From NCBI RefSeq assembly GCF_003634775.1, contig NZ_RBXB01000003.1, positions 558,001 to 622,000 of the forward strand: a DNA stretch of 64,000 nucleotides, given 5' to 3'. The notes beneath the pieces were generated by a model that worked only from the letters and a program-made list of their open reading frames with translations, was not told the origin of the DNA and did not search any database. The number at the start of each line of letters is the position of its first letter. Position 1 is the first letter of the stretch. The translations under genes and the position numbers were made by a program. Below are positions 1 to 7,334 of the stretch, piece after piece. The DNA is from Chryseobacterium defluvii. GTDB lineage: Bacteria; Bacteroidota; Bacteroidia; Flavobacteriales; Weeksellaceae.

Positions 1-145
1 CAAGGATCTGCGAGGTTTTAATGGCATCCTGCCCGAAAGTTTCATAAAAATCTCCCACACGGAATAGTAACAGCGCATCAGGATATTTCGCCTTGATGGT
101 ATTATATTGTGTCATTAACGGGGTTTCTTTTTTCACCTTTGCCAT
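1..145 (-). CDS. mutS: DNA mismatch repair protein MutS, N-terminal fragment
   Basis: Only the first 48 codons are in the window; the gene continues beyond the left edge. The translation begins [20 protein letters not shown] and continues with [17 protein letters not shown]. This matches the start of the MutS mismatch-recognition domain, whose family form is TPMMQQY..(I/L)K..YPD.LLFYR(M/V)GDFYE.F..DA. MutS binds mispaired bases, and this segment is the connection into the domain carrying the Phe-x-Glu reading head. The ATG at 143-145 is chosen because the conserved Met-Gln-Gln-Tyr-like segment follows about ten residues later. A near-consensus promoter element (TActTTTA on the minus strand) lies about 25 bases upstream. 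The identification is firm, but integrity of the rest cannot be judged. Confidence 0.9.
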   Translation of the reverse strand, partial: MAKVKKETPLMTQYNTIKAKYPDALLLFRVGDFYETFGQDAIKTSQIL

Positions 146-292
146 GTAAATGTCTCTTGAAATTTAGGATGGTAAAAGTAAGAATAAAAAACAAAATGAT
201 TAAAACCCTTTAGAGTGAATTCAATGTTTTAACCGTAAATATTCCCACAGATTTTTAAAATTATTTAGAAAGAATTCTGCTTTATTTGAAAC

Positions 293-676
293 TTATTCGC
301 TACAATATAATGTATCAAAATCTACATATAATTGAGTAGAACCTGAATTACCTACTGTCATCCATTTGTAATTTGTAAGTACATATGTATTTCCCTTATC
401 TAATTGTACCCATTCATCAATGCCTTTTGCAGCATTCTTTAAATCATTTTTCGCGAATAAACCAATAGGAGCAGCATAACTTCTTCCTTTTACTAAATAC
501 TTACATTTATCCACAGAAATCAATGAATCAATTTCACTTTGCAAAACAAACTTTGATTTTGTAAGTGTCGGAAATACTTTATTCATTTTCATAGGAGTAT
601 AAGAACTTTGACAGCTAAAAAAAGAAATTAAAAATGTAAAAAATAAACTTAAATAATTTGATTTCATAATCTTCAT
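293..676 (-). CDS. Small putative lipoprotein, function unknown
   Basis: A 127-residue protein. It starts with a short positive segment (MKIMKSN), a hydrophobic stretch and the lipobox-like SFFSC at about residues 18-22, so the mature protein would begin with a lipidated cysteine and sit in a membrane facing the periplasm. A second in-frame Met (MKSN, residue 4) is an equally possible start. The mature part has two further cysteines, near residue 58 and at the extreme C-terminus (YCSE), which could form a disulfide. No family was recognised. The gene stands alone between mutS and the cupin-like gene, both on the same strand, with gaps of about 85-150 bases on each side. Confidence 0.6.
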   Translation of the reverse strand: MKIMKSNYLSLFFTFLISFFSCQSSYTPMKMNKVFPTLTKSKFVLQSEIDSLISVDKCKYLVKGRSYAAPIGLFAKNDLKNAAKGIDEWVQLDKGNTYVLTNYKWMTVGNSGSTQLYVDFDTLYCSE

Positions 677-762
677 TAAATTTAATTAACACAATGTGAT
701 AAGATTTTTGGTGGCATAGAAATATAGCCAATCATCTGTAAAATCTGTGAGATAAAAAATGC

Positions 763-1632
763 TTAACCAGAATTTTTTGCTAAAGCCTTCGAACTTTTCT
801 TATATGCCCATTTTTGCTTGTAATCCACCCATTTAGCTTTAAAAATTTTTCGCATTAATTTATCTGTATATCGCATAATGAAAACATGATACAGCATGCT
901 GGCAAAAACTTTAGGCTTATTAGGCAATGCCCGAAGTGACAGGGAGAACCCGGGTTCCAGGTACCTGTTAAAGTGCCAGAAAGCACCAGGAATGAAAAGG
1001 GCATCTCCATGCTCCATAAAGATTTCATATCCCTGGGCATATTTCAAAGCAGGAAATTTTTCATAATCCGGATTTTCAAAATCCACTTCATAGACTGTAT
1101 GAACAGAAAGGGGAACTTTATATAAAAATGGAGACTGTTTCTGATCGAACAATAATATCCTTTTCTTTCCTTCAAAATGAATATGGAGAAAATCTCCCAG
1201 GTCTACATCATAATGCATAAGAACGTGAGCTTCACTTCCGCCAAAGAATAAGGTGGGGAGTCTTTTAAAAAATTTCATTCCCAAATCCGGATACGTAAAG
1301 TTTTTCAGCAGTTCAGGAAGTCTGTCTGTAATAATATAAAAAAAGATTCTTAGATCCGACGGCTTACTTTTGATGGTATCAATGTACTCTTTCATTTTCA
1401 TATGCGTTACCGGAGCATCTGAACTTTTGGAAGCATCGGCCGGTTTATTGTCATATAAAGGTACATCCTGGTCCCCGGCTTTTTCACGGATATAAGCAAG
1501 ATTCCATTGATCATAAGCGTCCCACCGGCTCGCAAAATTCTTGATCAGCAACGGCTTATGCTTTTTAAAATAATTTCTCTGAAAATCATCTTTACTGATA
1601 TCATTTACTACATCTACGTTCTTGAGGATCAT
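763..1632 (-). CDS. Cupin-like (JmjC/FIH-type) domain protein
   Basis: About 289 residues resembling Cupin_8/JmjC-like Fe(II)/2-oxoglutarate oxygenases. The segment KKHKPLLIKNFASRWDAYDQW near the N-terminus is typical of the family's opening strand. The core contains HVLMHYDVDLGDFLHIHFEG, where HYD gives the His-x-Asp pair of the iron triad. A later His in LFIPGAFWHFNRYL probably supplies the third ligand. Such proteins hydroxylate protein side chains or RNA; the substrate here is unknown. The start at 1632 (MILKNVD) is preferred. An in-frame ATG at 1680 would add 16 residues, but it reaches almost to the promoter element of the divergent bestrophin gene. The protein ends in a Lys-rich tail. 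Confidence 0.75.
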   Translation of the reverse strand: MILKNVDVVNDISKDDFQRNYFKKHKPLLIKNFASRWDAYDQWNLAYIREKAGDQDVPLYDNKPADASKSSDAPVTHMKMKEYIDTIKSKPSDLRIFFYIITDRLPELLKNFTYPDLGMKFFKRLPTLFFGGSEAHVLMHYDVDLGDFLHIHFEGKKRILLFDQKQSPFLYKVPLSVHTVYEVDFENPDYEKFPALKYAQGYEIFMEHGDALFIPGAFWHFNRYLEPGFSLSLRALPNKPKVFASMLYHVFIMRYTDKLMRKIFKAKWVDYKQKWAYKKSSKALAKNSG

Positions 1633-1687
1633 CTTTTTTAATTTATGCCGAATAAAAATACTGCTTTTTTTGAAATTCATAAAAATT

Positions 1688-1695
1688 TATCTTTG
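1688..1695 (+). promoter_or_regulatory. Bacteroidota -7 element (TAtcTTTG) for the bestrophin-like gene
   Basis: The sequence TATCTTTG matches the TAnnTTTG consensus and lies about 19 bases before the ATG at 1714. A TTTG at 1669-1672 is a possible -33 element, but the 15-base spacer is shorter than usual. The element supports starting the downstream gene at 1714 and not further upstream. Confidence 0.5.
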
Positions 1696-1713
1696 TGCTA
1701 CGAAACCCAAATT

Positions 1714-2610
1714 ATGAGAGCCTACAATACCAAGCACTTTCTGAAAATTCTTTTCAGCCTTCACAAAAGCGATACGTTAAAAATGCTCTTCCCTACCATG
1801 CTTGCAGTAGGAGCCTATTCTTATGGAATCGCGTATCTTGAGTTGGAATATTTCCATCTGACTTCAAAATCCAAGGTGAGCAATGTGGGATTATTTCACA
1901 CGTTATTGGGCTTTGTGCTGTCTTTATTGTTGGTTTTCAGAACAAATACAGCGTATGACAGGTGGTGGGAAGGAAGGAAGCTTTGGGGAAAACTGGTGAA
2001 TGATACCCGGAATTTTGCCATTAAGATCAATGCTATCCTGGAAGACGACAGGCAAAATGCGGAGCAAATTGCAAGGTACTTAAAATTCTTTCCTCATTTC
2101 CTGGCTAAACACCTTTCAAAAGATTCAACACGGCTGGCATTGGACGAAGATTATTCCGAAATAGAAAAATCGTTGAAAAACCACGGCCCCAGTGAAATCA
2201 TCATTCTCCTGACCCACAAACTCAATCAGTTAAAAAAGCAGGGGAAAATTTCGGATGTTGAAATGGTTTATCTGGATACCCAGCTTACAGGGTTTCTGGA
2301 TGTTTGTGGCGGATGTGAAAGAATTAAAAATACACCGATCCCCTATTCTTATTCTTCATTTGTAAAAAAGTTCATTATCCTTTATGTATTGGCATTGCCT
2401 GTCGCTTATGTAATCAATATCGGGCTTTTCATGATTCCGCTTACTGTGTTTGTTTATTATGTCCTCATGAGCTTGGAGCTTATTGCTGAAGAAATTGAAG
2501 ACCCCTTTAACAATGATGAAAATGATATCCCGATGGAAACACTGGCTCAGAATATCGAAAAAAATGTTCATCAAATCATGGGAATAAAAAAATCAACCCC
2601 TAAAGGTTGA
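1714..2610 (+). CDS. Bestrophin-family (UPF0187) anion channel
   Basis: A 298-residue membrane protein of the bestrophin/YneE family, whose bacterial members form pentameric ion channels in the inner membrane. Seen here are the N-terminal RAYNTKHFLKILF, a first membrane segment around LFPTMLAVGAYSYGIAYL, and the diagnostic LVFRTNTAYDRWWEGRKLWG with a following NDTRNFA. A second hydrophobic pair sits near residues 230-275, and the late acidic motif EEIEDPFNNDENDIP is the hallmark bestrophin DPF region. The ATG at 1714 is chosen because a TAnnTTTG promoter element lies just upstream. An ATG at 1645 would place the start inside the divergent gene. The last codons overlap the 3' end of the convergent gene at 2600. 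Confidence 0.88.
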   Translation: MRAYNTKHFLKILFSLHKSDTLKMLFPTMLAVGAYSYGIAYLELEYFHLTSKSKVSNVGLFHTLLGFVLSLLLVFRTNTAYDRWWEGRKLWGKLVNDTRNFAIKINAILEDDRQNAEQIARYLKFFPHFLAKHLSKDSTRLALDEDYSEIEKSLKNHGPSEIIILLTHKLNQLKKQGKISDVEMVYLDTQLTGFLDVCGGCERIKNTPIPYSYSSFVKKFIILYVLALPVAYVINIGLFMIPLTVFVYYVLMSLELIAEEIEDPFNNDENDIPMETLAQNIEKNVHQIMGIKKSTPKG

Positions 2611-2611
2611 T
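2584..2611 (-). terminator. Minus-strand terminator overlapping two convergent stop codons
   Basis: ATCAACC (2592-2598) and GGTTGAT (2605-2611) form a 7-bp hairpin. On the minus strand it is followed by seven T residues (plus-strand A run 2586-2592). It covers the stop codons of both convergent genes, TGA at 2608-2610 on plus and TAG at 2600-2602 on minus. Confidence 0.6.
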
Positions 2612-3196
2612 CTCTACAAGTTCTCCGTCATTTTTTATTTCTACAAATTTGCTTTCTCTGTTTGCGGAAGCATAGTTATAAAAGAATGTCTGATAAATGG
2701 GTGTGGAATATTGATAATTGTTATTGATATAAGTATCCGTACTTCCTGTTTGTTGCTGATAGCTTGCCGTTGCCGTGAAATTGACAATAGTTTCAAGGTA
2801 ATATTTTCCGGGTTTCAGCTTTTCAAATCTGAATCTCCCGCGGTTATCCGTTAAAGCTTCTATTCTGTATTTAAAGGCTTCTTCGGACATATATACTGTT
2901 GTGTTTTTATTCTCATACTTTTTTCTCATTTTATAAAACTCCTCAAAATAGGGCGTAACGGGAAAAAGCATTACCACAGTGCCTTGCGGAGCATAGTGCT
3001 TCTGGCCTAACAAGGGTTTTATCCCCCAGTTGTTTTTTTGTTTGGTGGAAGCTACCCCTTCAATGGTGGCATTTCCGAAACCTATCATACTCTGAGCCTG
3101 CTTCTTATCAAAAAAAGCCTGTGGATAATATGTGTTTTGTGCTTTTGAGAAAATAAAAGCTGATACCAACGTCATTAAAAAGAGTACATTTTTCAT
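2600..3196 (-). CDS. Secreted protein with carboxypeptidase-regulatory-like segment
   Basis: A 198-residue protein starting MKNVLFLMTLVSAFIFSKAQ, a clear Sec signal peptide with probable cleavage at A-x-A/Q. The middle (residues ~90-140) reads ALTDNRGRFRFEKLKPGKYYL, the pattern of a carboxypeptidase-regulatory/CarboxypepD_reg beta-sandwich, in which a substrate-independent Greek-key domain decorates surface proteins. An in-frame ATG six codons upstream (3214) is possible, but the signal peptide begins at 3196. A TAtaTTTG promoter element on the minus strand lies at 3212-3219. The 3' end overlaps the bestrophin gene by 11 bases. The precise role is unknown. Confidence 0.7.
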   Translation of the reverse strand: MKNVLFLMTLVSAFIFSKAQNTYYPQAFFDKKQAQSMIGFGNATIEGVASTKQKNNWGIKPLLGQKHYAPQGTVVMLFPVTPYFEEFYKMRKKYENKNTTVYMSEEAFKYRIEALTDNRGRFRFEKLKPGKYYLETIVNFTATASYQQQTGSTDTYINNNYQYSTPIYQTFFYNYASANRESKFVEIKNDGELVEINL

Positions 3197-3211
3197 AGCA
3201 TATATTTTATT

Positions 3212-3219
3212 CAAATATA
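3212..3219 (-). promoter_or_regulatory. -7 element (TAtaTTTG) for the secreted-protein gene
   Basis: On the minus strand the sequence reads TATATTTG, a match to TAnnTTTG. It lies 16 bases before the ATG at 3196. It sits back-to-back with a plus-strand element at 3230-3237. Confidence 0.5.
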
Positions 3220-3229
3220 ACTATTTTGC

Positions 3230-3237
3230 TATTTTTG
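3230..3237 (+). promoter_or_regulatory. -7 element (TAttTTTG) for the MORN-repeat gene
   Basis: TATTTTTG matches TAnnTTTG and lies 14 bases before the ATG at 3252. It supports that start and not the upstream in-frame ATG at 3132, which would fall inside the divergent gene. Confidence 0.5.
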
Positions 3238-3251
3238 AAATAAAATTTTCT

Positions 3252-3872
3252 ATGAAATACTCTTTTTTGTCCCTTTTTTGCTTTTCTGCGTTTATTTCAG
3301 CCCAAAAGCCTTGCGGATATAAGGATGGTCTCCAGGAAGGAACCTGTAAACAGTTTTATGAAAACGGTCAGGTAAAGGAAACTGCAGAATGGAAAAAAGG
3401 AAAATTAGACGGTGATGCCATTTTTTATTATGAAAATGGGAAAGTACAGGCTAAAGGAGAATATAAAAAAGACTATAAGGTAAAAGAATGGTCTTATTTT
3501 GATAAAAATGGTACGCTAACGGCCAGGGAGGTTTTCAGAAATGGTGAAAAAAACATTTATGACAACAGCTCTACGGCCACCTTTTATTCTCCTTCAGGAG
3601 TGGTAACCGAGGTTTCCAATTATAAATACGGGAAATTGCACGGAGAAAGCAAATTGTTTCATGAAGACGGAAAATCTGTGAAGCAGATCGGCTACTATGA
3701 AGGCGGTGCTGCCGTAGGAAAATGGAAAACATTATATGCCTCAGGAAAAATCCAACGCGAAACAGAATTCGTAAATGATAAATGGAACGGGAACAGGATT
3801 CATTACCGTGAAGATGGAAGCATAGAAAAAACGGAAGTTTATAAAGACGGAAAATTAATCTCAACAAAATAA
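3252..3872 (+). CDS. Secreted MORN-repeat (YwqK-like) protein
   Basis: A 206-residue protein with signal peptide MKYSFLSLFCFSAFISAQ. The rest is a series of about eight MORN_2-type repeats of the form (Y/F)YENGKV.a.GeY..g, visible in QFYENGQVKETAEWKKGK, FYYENGKVQAKGEYKKDY, LFHEDGKSVKQIGYYEGG and HYREDGSIEKTEVYKDGK. This repeat folds as beta-hairpins and occurs in YwqK-type proteins, whose Bacteroidota members are exported and of unknown function. The start is fixed by the signal peptide and the promoter element 14 bases upstream. Only four bases separate its stop from the TTG start of the RNA methyltransferase gene, so the two are probably co-transcribed. Confidence 0.8.
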   Translation: MKYSFLSLFCFSAFISAQKPCGYKDGLQEGTCKQFYENGQVKETAEWKKGKLDGDAIFYYENGKVQAKGEYKKDYKVKEWSYFDKNGTLTAREVFRNGEKNIYDNSSTATFYSPSGVVTEVSNYKYGKLHGESKLFHEDGKSVKQIGYYEGGAAVGKWKTLYASGKIQRETEFVNDKWNGNRIHYREDGSIEKTEVYKDGKLISTK

Positions 3873-3876
3873 TACC

Positions 3877-4407
3877 TTGGTACATAAATTAAAGCTGGAA
3901 GAACTCAACCGAATAGATGTAGATACATTCAAAAAAATAGAGAAACTTCCATTAGTTGTCGTTTTAGATAATATCAGAAGCATGCACAACGTAGGCGCAG
4001 CCTTCAGAACAGGGGATGCTTTTCTTATTGAAAAAATAATTCTTTGCGGCATTACCCCTCAGCCTCCTCACCGCGAAATCCATAAAGCAGCACTTGGTGC
4101 TACAGAAAGTGTGGATTGGGCTCATGAAAAGGACATCAACACAGCCATCAATGATCTGAAAAGCCAGGGTTTTGAAATCATTGGTATTGAACAAACTTCA
4201 GGCAGTCGGTTGATTACAGATTTCACCATTGACAAGTCAAAGAAATATGCCATAATCTTAGGTAATGAAGTCGACGGAATCAGCGATGAAGCCTTACCTA
4301 ATATTGATACGTTCCTGGAGATCCCTCAATTGGGAACAAAGCATTCCTTAAATGTAAGCGTTTGCGGAGGAATCGTAATGTGGGAATTTGCCAAGGCCCT
4401 AAAATAA
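3877..4407 (+). CDS. TrmH/SpoU-family RNA 2'-O-methyltransferase
   Basis: A 176-residue SPOUT-class methyltransferase. The three family motifs are visible: motif 1 VVLDNIRSMHNVGAAFRTGDAF (residues ~27-50, with the conserved N and R of NVG..FRT), motif 2 AIILGNEVDGIS (~126-137), and motif 3 IPQLGTKHSLNVSVCGGIVMWE (~147-168). These form the trefoil-knot SAM site that methylates ribose 2'-OH in tRNA or rRNA; the target cannot be read from sequence. Length fits the short TrmH group without an RNA-binding extension. The start codon is TTG, four bases after the preceding stop; no ATG precedes motif 1. Confidence 0.88.
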   Translation: MVHKLKLEELNRIDVDTFKKIEKLPLVVVLDNIRSMHNVGAAFRTGDAFLIEKIILCGITPQPPHREIHKAALGATESVDWAHEKDINTAINDLKSQGFEIIGIEQTSGSRLITDFTIDKSKKYAIILGNEVDGISDEALPNIDTFLEIPQLGTKHSLNVSVCGGIVMWEFAKALK

Positions 4408-4409
4408 AA

Positions 4410-4444
4410 AAACTGCATATGTCGTTTAATAGACAGTGCAGTTT
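4410..4444 (+). terminator. Hairpin after the TrmH-family gene
   Basis: AAACTGCA (4410-4417) pairs with TGCAGTTT (4437-4444), and TGTC (4420-4423) with GACA (4432-4435), giving a long interrupted stem starting three bases after the stop codon. No strong T run follows immediately, so it may act in RNA stability as well as termination. Confidence 0.5.
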
Positions 4445-4595
4445 GAAATAAATCTAATAAAAAGTAAAAATGAAAGGCTACAAAGGTAATTTTTTTTTCT
4501 TTACAAACAAATTTTAAATTTATTTTTTTTGAACTACCTTTAAAAAAGTTTTATTTTCAGAAAAAGTTTCGTTTAATTTTTTATAAATTAGCACA

Positions 4596-5246
4596 ATGTT
4601 TATCAAGGATTATATCTCGAAAGATTTCCCGTGTTTCAGCCTGACTGATTCAATAGAATCAGCAAGAAATACATTAGAAGATTTTGGATATACTCATATT
4701 TTCATCAAAAAATCCCACCATTTTTACGGAGCCGTTGCCAAAGACTTTCTTTATGAGGAAGAAGGAACGCTAAAGGATCTTGAACACCAGATTGAACGAT
4801 TTGCTATCCTTGAAGATAATAACGTCATGGACAGCATCCGTTTGTTTCATACTTTCAACTCCAATGTAATTCCGGTGATCAATAAGAACGAAAAATATTT
4901 AGGATATATCAGCTGTGACGATATTTTTCAGGACTTTTCCCGTTATCCTTTATTTTCAGAATCCGGGGCTATTCTTACCATAGAAACTCCTGCAAGAAAA
5001 TATTCAATGACGGAAATTGCGAATATCGTGGAAAGCAATAATTCTAAATTTTACGGAGGATTTATCAGTTTTATGTCTGAAGAAGTCATTCAGGTGACCA
5101 TCAAAATCAGCAATGAAAACCTGGGCTCGATAGATGCAACTTTTGACAGGTATGATTACAGGATTGTTGAAAAGTATTATTCTGACGAGAAAACGGATTT
5201 ATTTAAGGACCGGTACGGGTTTCTCCAAAAATTCATAGAAATATAA
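4596..5246 (+). CDS. CBS-domain protein (AcuB-like)
   Basis: A 216-residue cytosolic protein. Residues ~1-60 and ~65-125 form a CBS pair (MFIKDYISKDFPCFSLTDSI and AILEDNNVMDSIRLF followed by VIPVINKNEKYLGYISCDDI). Such pairs bind adenine nucleotides and regulate partner proteins. The C-terminal ~80 residues (GAILTIETPARKYSMTEIA) resemble an ACT-like ligand domain, the CBS-plus-ACT order seen in AcuB-type proteins. Its stop codon is separated from nadK by only two bases, so the pair is almost certainly one transcript. Control of nucleotide cofactor metabolism is an inference from that context. The upstream 180 bases are strongly T/A rich. Confidence 0.78.
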   Translation: MFIKDYISKDFPCFSLTDSIESARNTLEDFGYTHIFIKKSHHFYGAVAKDFLYEEEGTLKDLEHQIERFAILEDNNVMDSIRLFHTFNSNVIPVINKNEKYLGYISCDDIFQDFSRYPLFSESGAILTIETPARKYSMTEIANIVESNNSKFYGGFISFMSEEVIQVTIKISNENLGSIDATFDRYDYRIVEKYYSDEKTDLFKDRYGFLQKFIEI

Positions 5247-5248
5247 CA

Positions 5249-6115
5249 ATGAAGGCAGCCATATATTCTCAGAAAAAAGACCTGGATACATTTCTGTATC
5301 TAAGTAAATTTGTTTCAGAGCTTGAAAGCAGAGGGGTAAAATCTGTTTTATATGATGAAATGGCTGAAGCGCTTCAGTTTTCCAAAATTTTTGAAACATT
5401 TAATAATAAGCAGGATCTGATCGATAAGGAAGTAGATCTTTTTTTTACGTTTGGAGGAGACGGAACCATCGTTAATTCCATCACTTTTATAGAAGACCTG
5501 GAAATTCCTATTGTAGGAGTGAATACCGGAAGGTTAGGATTTTTAGCCAGCTTTACCAAGGAAGAAGTTTTCAAGGAACTGGATGCTATTCTGAAAGGCG
5601 ATGTAAAAACCAGCCGCAGGTCTGTTATTGAAGTGGTCTCTCCAAGATCGGAAGATTTCTTCCCTTATGCGTTGAACGACGTTACGGTTTCCAGAAAAGA
5701 AACAACATCCATGATCACTGTGGATTCTTATATTAACGACGAGTTCCTGAATGTTTTTTGGGGTGATGGAGTGATCATTTCTACCCCAACAGGATCAACC
5801 GCTTATTCTTTAAGTTGTGGTGGTCCCATTATCTCACCCAACAACGAGAATTTTGTCATTACTCCAATCGCACCGCACAATCTGAATGTACGTCCATTGA
5901 TTGTGAATGATACGGTAGAAATTAAATTCAGAGTGGAAAGCAGGGTGCCTCAGTATTCCCTGTCTTTGGATTCAAGACTTATTCACATCGAAACAGATAA
6001 AGAAATAGTTATCAAAAAGGCGGATTTTCAGATCCTTTTGGTTCAGCCGAACAGTTTAAGTTTTTATGAAACGATTCGCCAGAAGCTACTTTGGGGAAGA
6101 GACAAAAGAAATTAG
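5249..6115 (+). CDS. nadK: NAD kinase
   Basis: A 288-residue ATP/polyphosphate-NAD kinase that phosphorylates NAD to NADP in the cytosol. The signature GGDGT is present in LFFTFGGDGTIVNSITF (residues ~67-83), carrying the catalytic Asp. The second signature is the Gly-rich loop ISTPTGSTAYSLSCGGP (~176-192). The segment IVGVNTGRLGFLASF (~88-102) is also diagnostic. Length agrees with the family (about 290). It follows the CBS gene by two bases and is followed by a 70-base gap before fbaA. Confidence 0.95.
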   Translation: MKAAIYSQKKDLDTFLYLSKFVSELESRGVKSVLYDEMAEALQFSKIFETFNNKQDLIDKEVDLFFTFGGDGTIVNSITFIEDLEIPIVGVNTGRLGFLASFTKEEVFKELDAILKGDVKTSRRSVIEVVSPRSEDFFPYALNDVTVSRKETTSMITVDSYINDEFLNVFWGDGVIISTPTGSTAYSLSCGGPIISPNNENFVITPIAPHNLNVRPLIVNDTVEIKFRVESRVPQYSLSLDSRLIHIETDKEIVIKKADFQILLVQPNSLSFYETIRQKLLWGRDKRN

Positions 6116-6186
6116 TAATTACACAAAATTTCATACCTTTACACGAATTTTAAAATCATCTAATAATTTCATATAAAAAGTAAAAC

Positions 6187-7257
6187 ATGAGCAGAATTTT
6201 CCCGGCAGGAGTTGCCACAGGCCAGTTAGTTACAGATATTTTCCAGTACGCTAAAGAAAATAAATTTGCGTTACCTGCAGTAAATGTTGTTGGTTCAAGC
6301 AACATAAATGCAACTATGGAAACTGCAGCGAAATTAAATTCTCCTGTTATCATCCAGTTTTCAAACGGTGGTGCTGCTTTCAACGCAGGAAAAGGATTAA
6401 GCAATGACGGGCAAAAAGCTGCTATTTTAGGGGCAATTGCCGGAGCAAAGCATATTCATACGCTTGCAGAAGCTTACGGAGCGACTGTTATTTTACATAC
6501 AGACCACTGTGCAAAGAAATTATTACCTTGGATTGACGGATTAATGGATGCTAATGAAGATTTCTTCAAGCAAACAGGAAAATCCCTTTATTCTTCTCAC
6601 ATGTTGGACCTTTCTGAGGAGCCTTTAGAAGAAAACCTTGAAATCTCTGCAAAATACTTCGAAAGAATGGCAAAAATGCAGATGACTTTAGAAGTGGAAA
6701 TCGGAGTTACCGGTGGTGAAGAAGATGGTGTTGATAATTCTGACGTAGACAACTCTAAATTATATACTCAACCAGAGGATGTAGCATATACTTATGAAAA
6801 ATTAAAAGCTATTTCCGACAACTTTACGATCGCTGCTGCTTTTGGTAACGTTCACGGAGTATACAAGCCAGGAAACGTAGTTCTTACTCCAAAAATCCTG
6901 GATAATTCCCAGAAATTTGTTCAGGAAAAATTCGGAACTGCTGCGAAGCCTATTAATTTCGTATTCCACGGAGGTTCAGGATCTACTTTGGAAGAAATAA
7001 GAGAAGCAATTGATTACGGAGTAATCAAAATGAATATTGACACTGACCTTCAGTTTGCCTACACAGAAGGAATCAGAGACTATATGGTTAATAATATAGA
7101 ATATCTGAAATCTCAGATCGGAAACCCTGAAGGAGAAGAAAAACCGAACAAGAAATTCTACGATCCGAGAGTTTGGATCAGAAAAGGAGAAGATACTTTC
7201 TCTGCACGATTGGTTAAAGCGTTTGAAGACTTAAATAACGTAAATACGCTTAAATAA
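6187..7257 (+). CDS. fbaA: Fructose-bisphosphate aldolase, class II
   Basis: A 356-residue class IIA aldolase that interconverts fructose-1,6-bisphosphate with dihydroxyacetone phosphate and glyceraldehyde-3-phosphate in glycolysis and gluconeogenesis. The zinc ligands are visible: His in VILHTDHCAKK (~residue 109), His in FGNVHGVYKPG (~225) and His in VFHGGSGS (~263). LEVEIGVTGGEEDGVDNS is the class IIA loop with the metal-linked Glu. Length matches E. coli FbaA (359). The codon use looks highly expressed. A near-consensus TAccTTTA sits about 45 bases upstream. It is followed by a very long inverted repeat before accD. Confidence 0.95.
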   Translation: MSRIFPAGVATGQLVTDIFQYAKENKFALPAVNVVGSSNINATMETAAKLNSPVIIQFSNGGAAFNAGKGLSNDGQKAAILGAIAGAKHIHTLAEAYGATVILHTDHCAKKLLPWIDGLMDANEDFFKQTGKSLYSSHMLDLSEEPLEENLEISAKYFERMAKMQMTLEVEIGVTGGEEDGVDNSDVDNSKLYTQPEDVAYTYEKLKAISDNFTIAAAFGNVHGVYKPGNVVLTPKILDNSQKFVQEKFGTAAKPINFVFHGGSGSTLEEIREAIDYGVIKMNIDTDLQFAYTEGIRDYMVNNIEYLKSQIGNPEGEEKPNKKFYDPRVWIRKGEDTFSARLVKAFEDLNNVNTLK

Positions 7258-7264
7258 ATTATAA

Positions 7265-7313
7265 ATTTTGGAGTATAGATTTTAAATGAACTTTAAAATC
7301 TATACTCCAAAAT
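7265..7313. repeat. Perfect inverted repeat, 22-bp arms, between fbaA and accD
   Basis: Bases 7265-7286 are the exact reverse complement of 7292-7313 with only a 5-base loop (TGAAC). The stem is AT-rich and starts eight bases after the fbaA stop. It is followed by a short direct repeat (AATCTAAAATCTAAAAT, 7311-7327). It would form a very stable RNA hairpin without a T tract. It may be a 3'-end stabiliser of the fbaA message or a small dispersed repeat. Confidence 0.85.
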
Positions 7314-7334
7314 CTAAAATCTAAAATTTCATAA

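Noticed and set aside
1645-1713. An upstream ATG start for the bestrophin-like protein.
   Set aside because: It would begin before the promoter element at 1688-1695 and overlap the divergent cupin-like gene.
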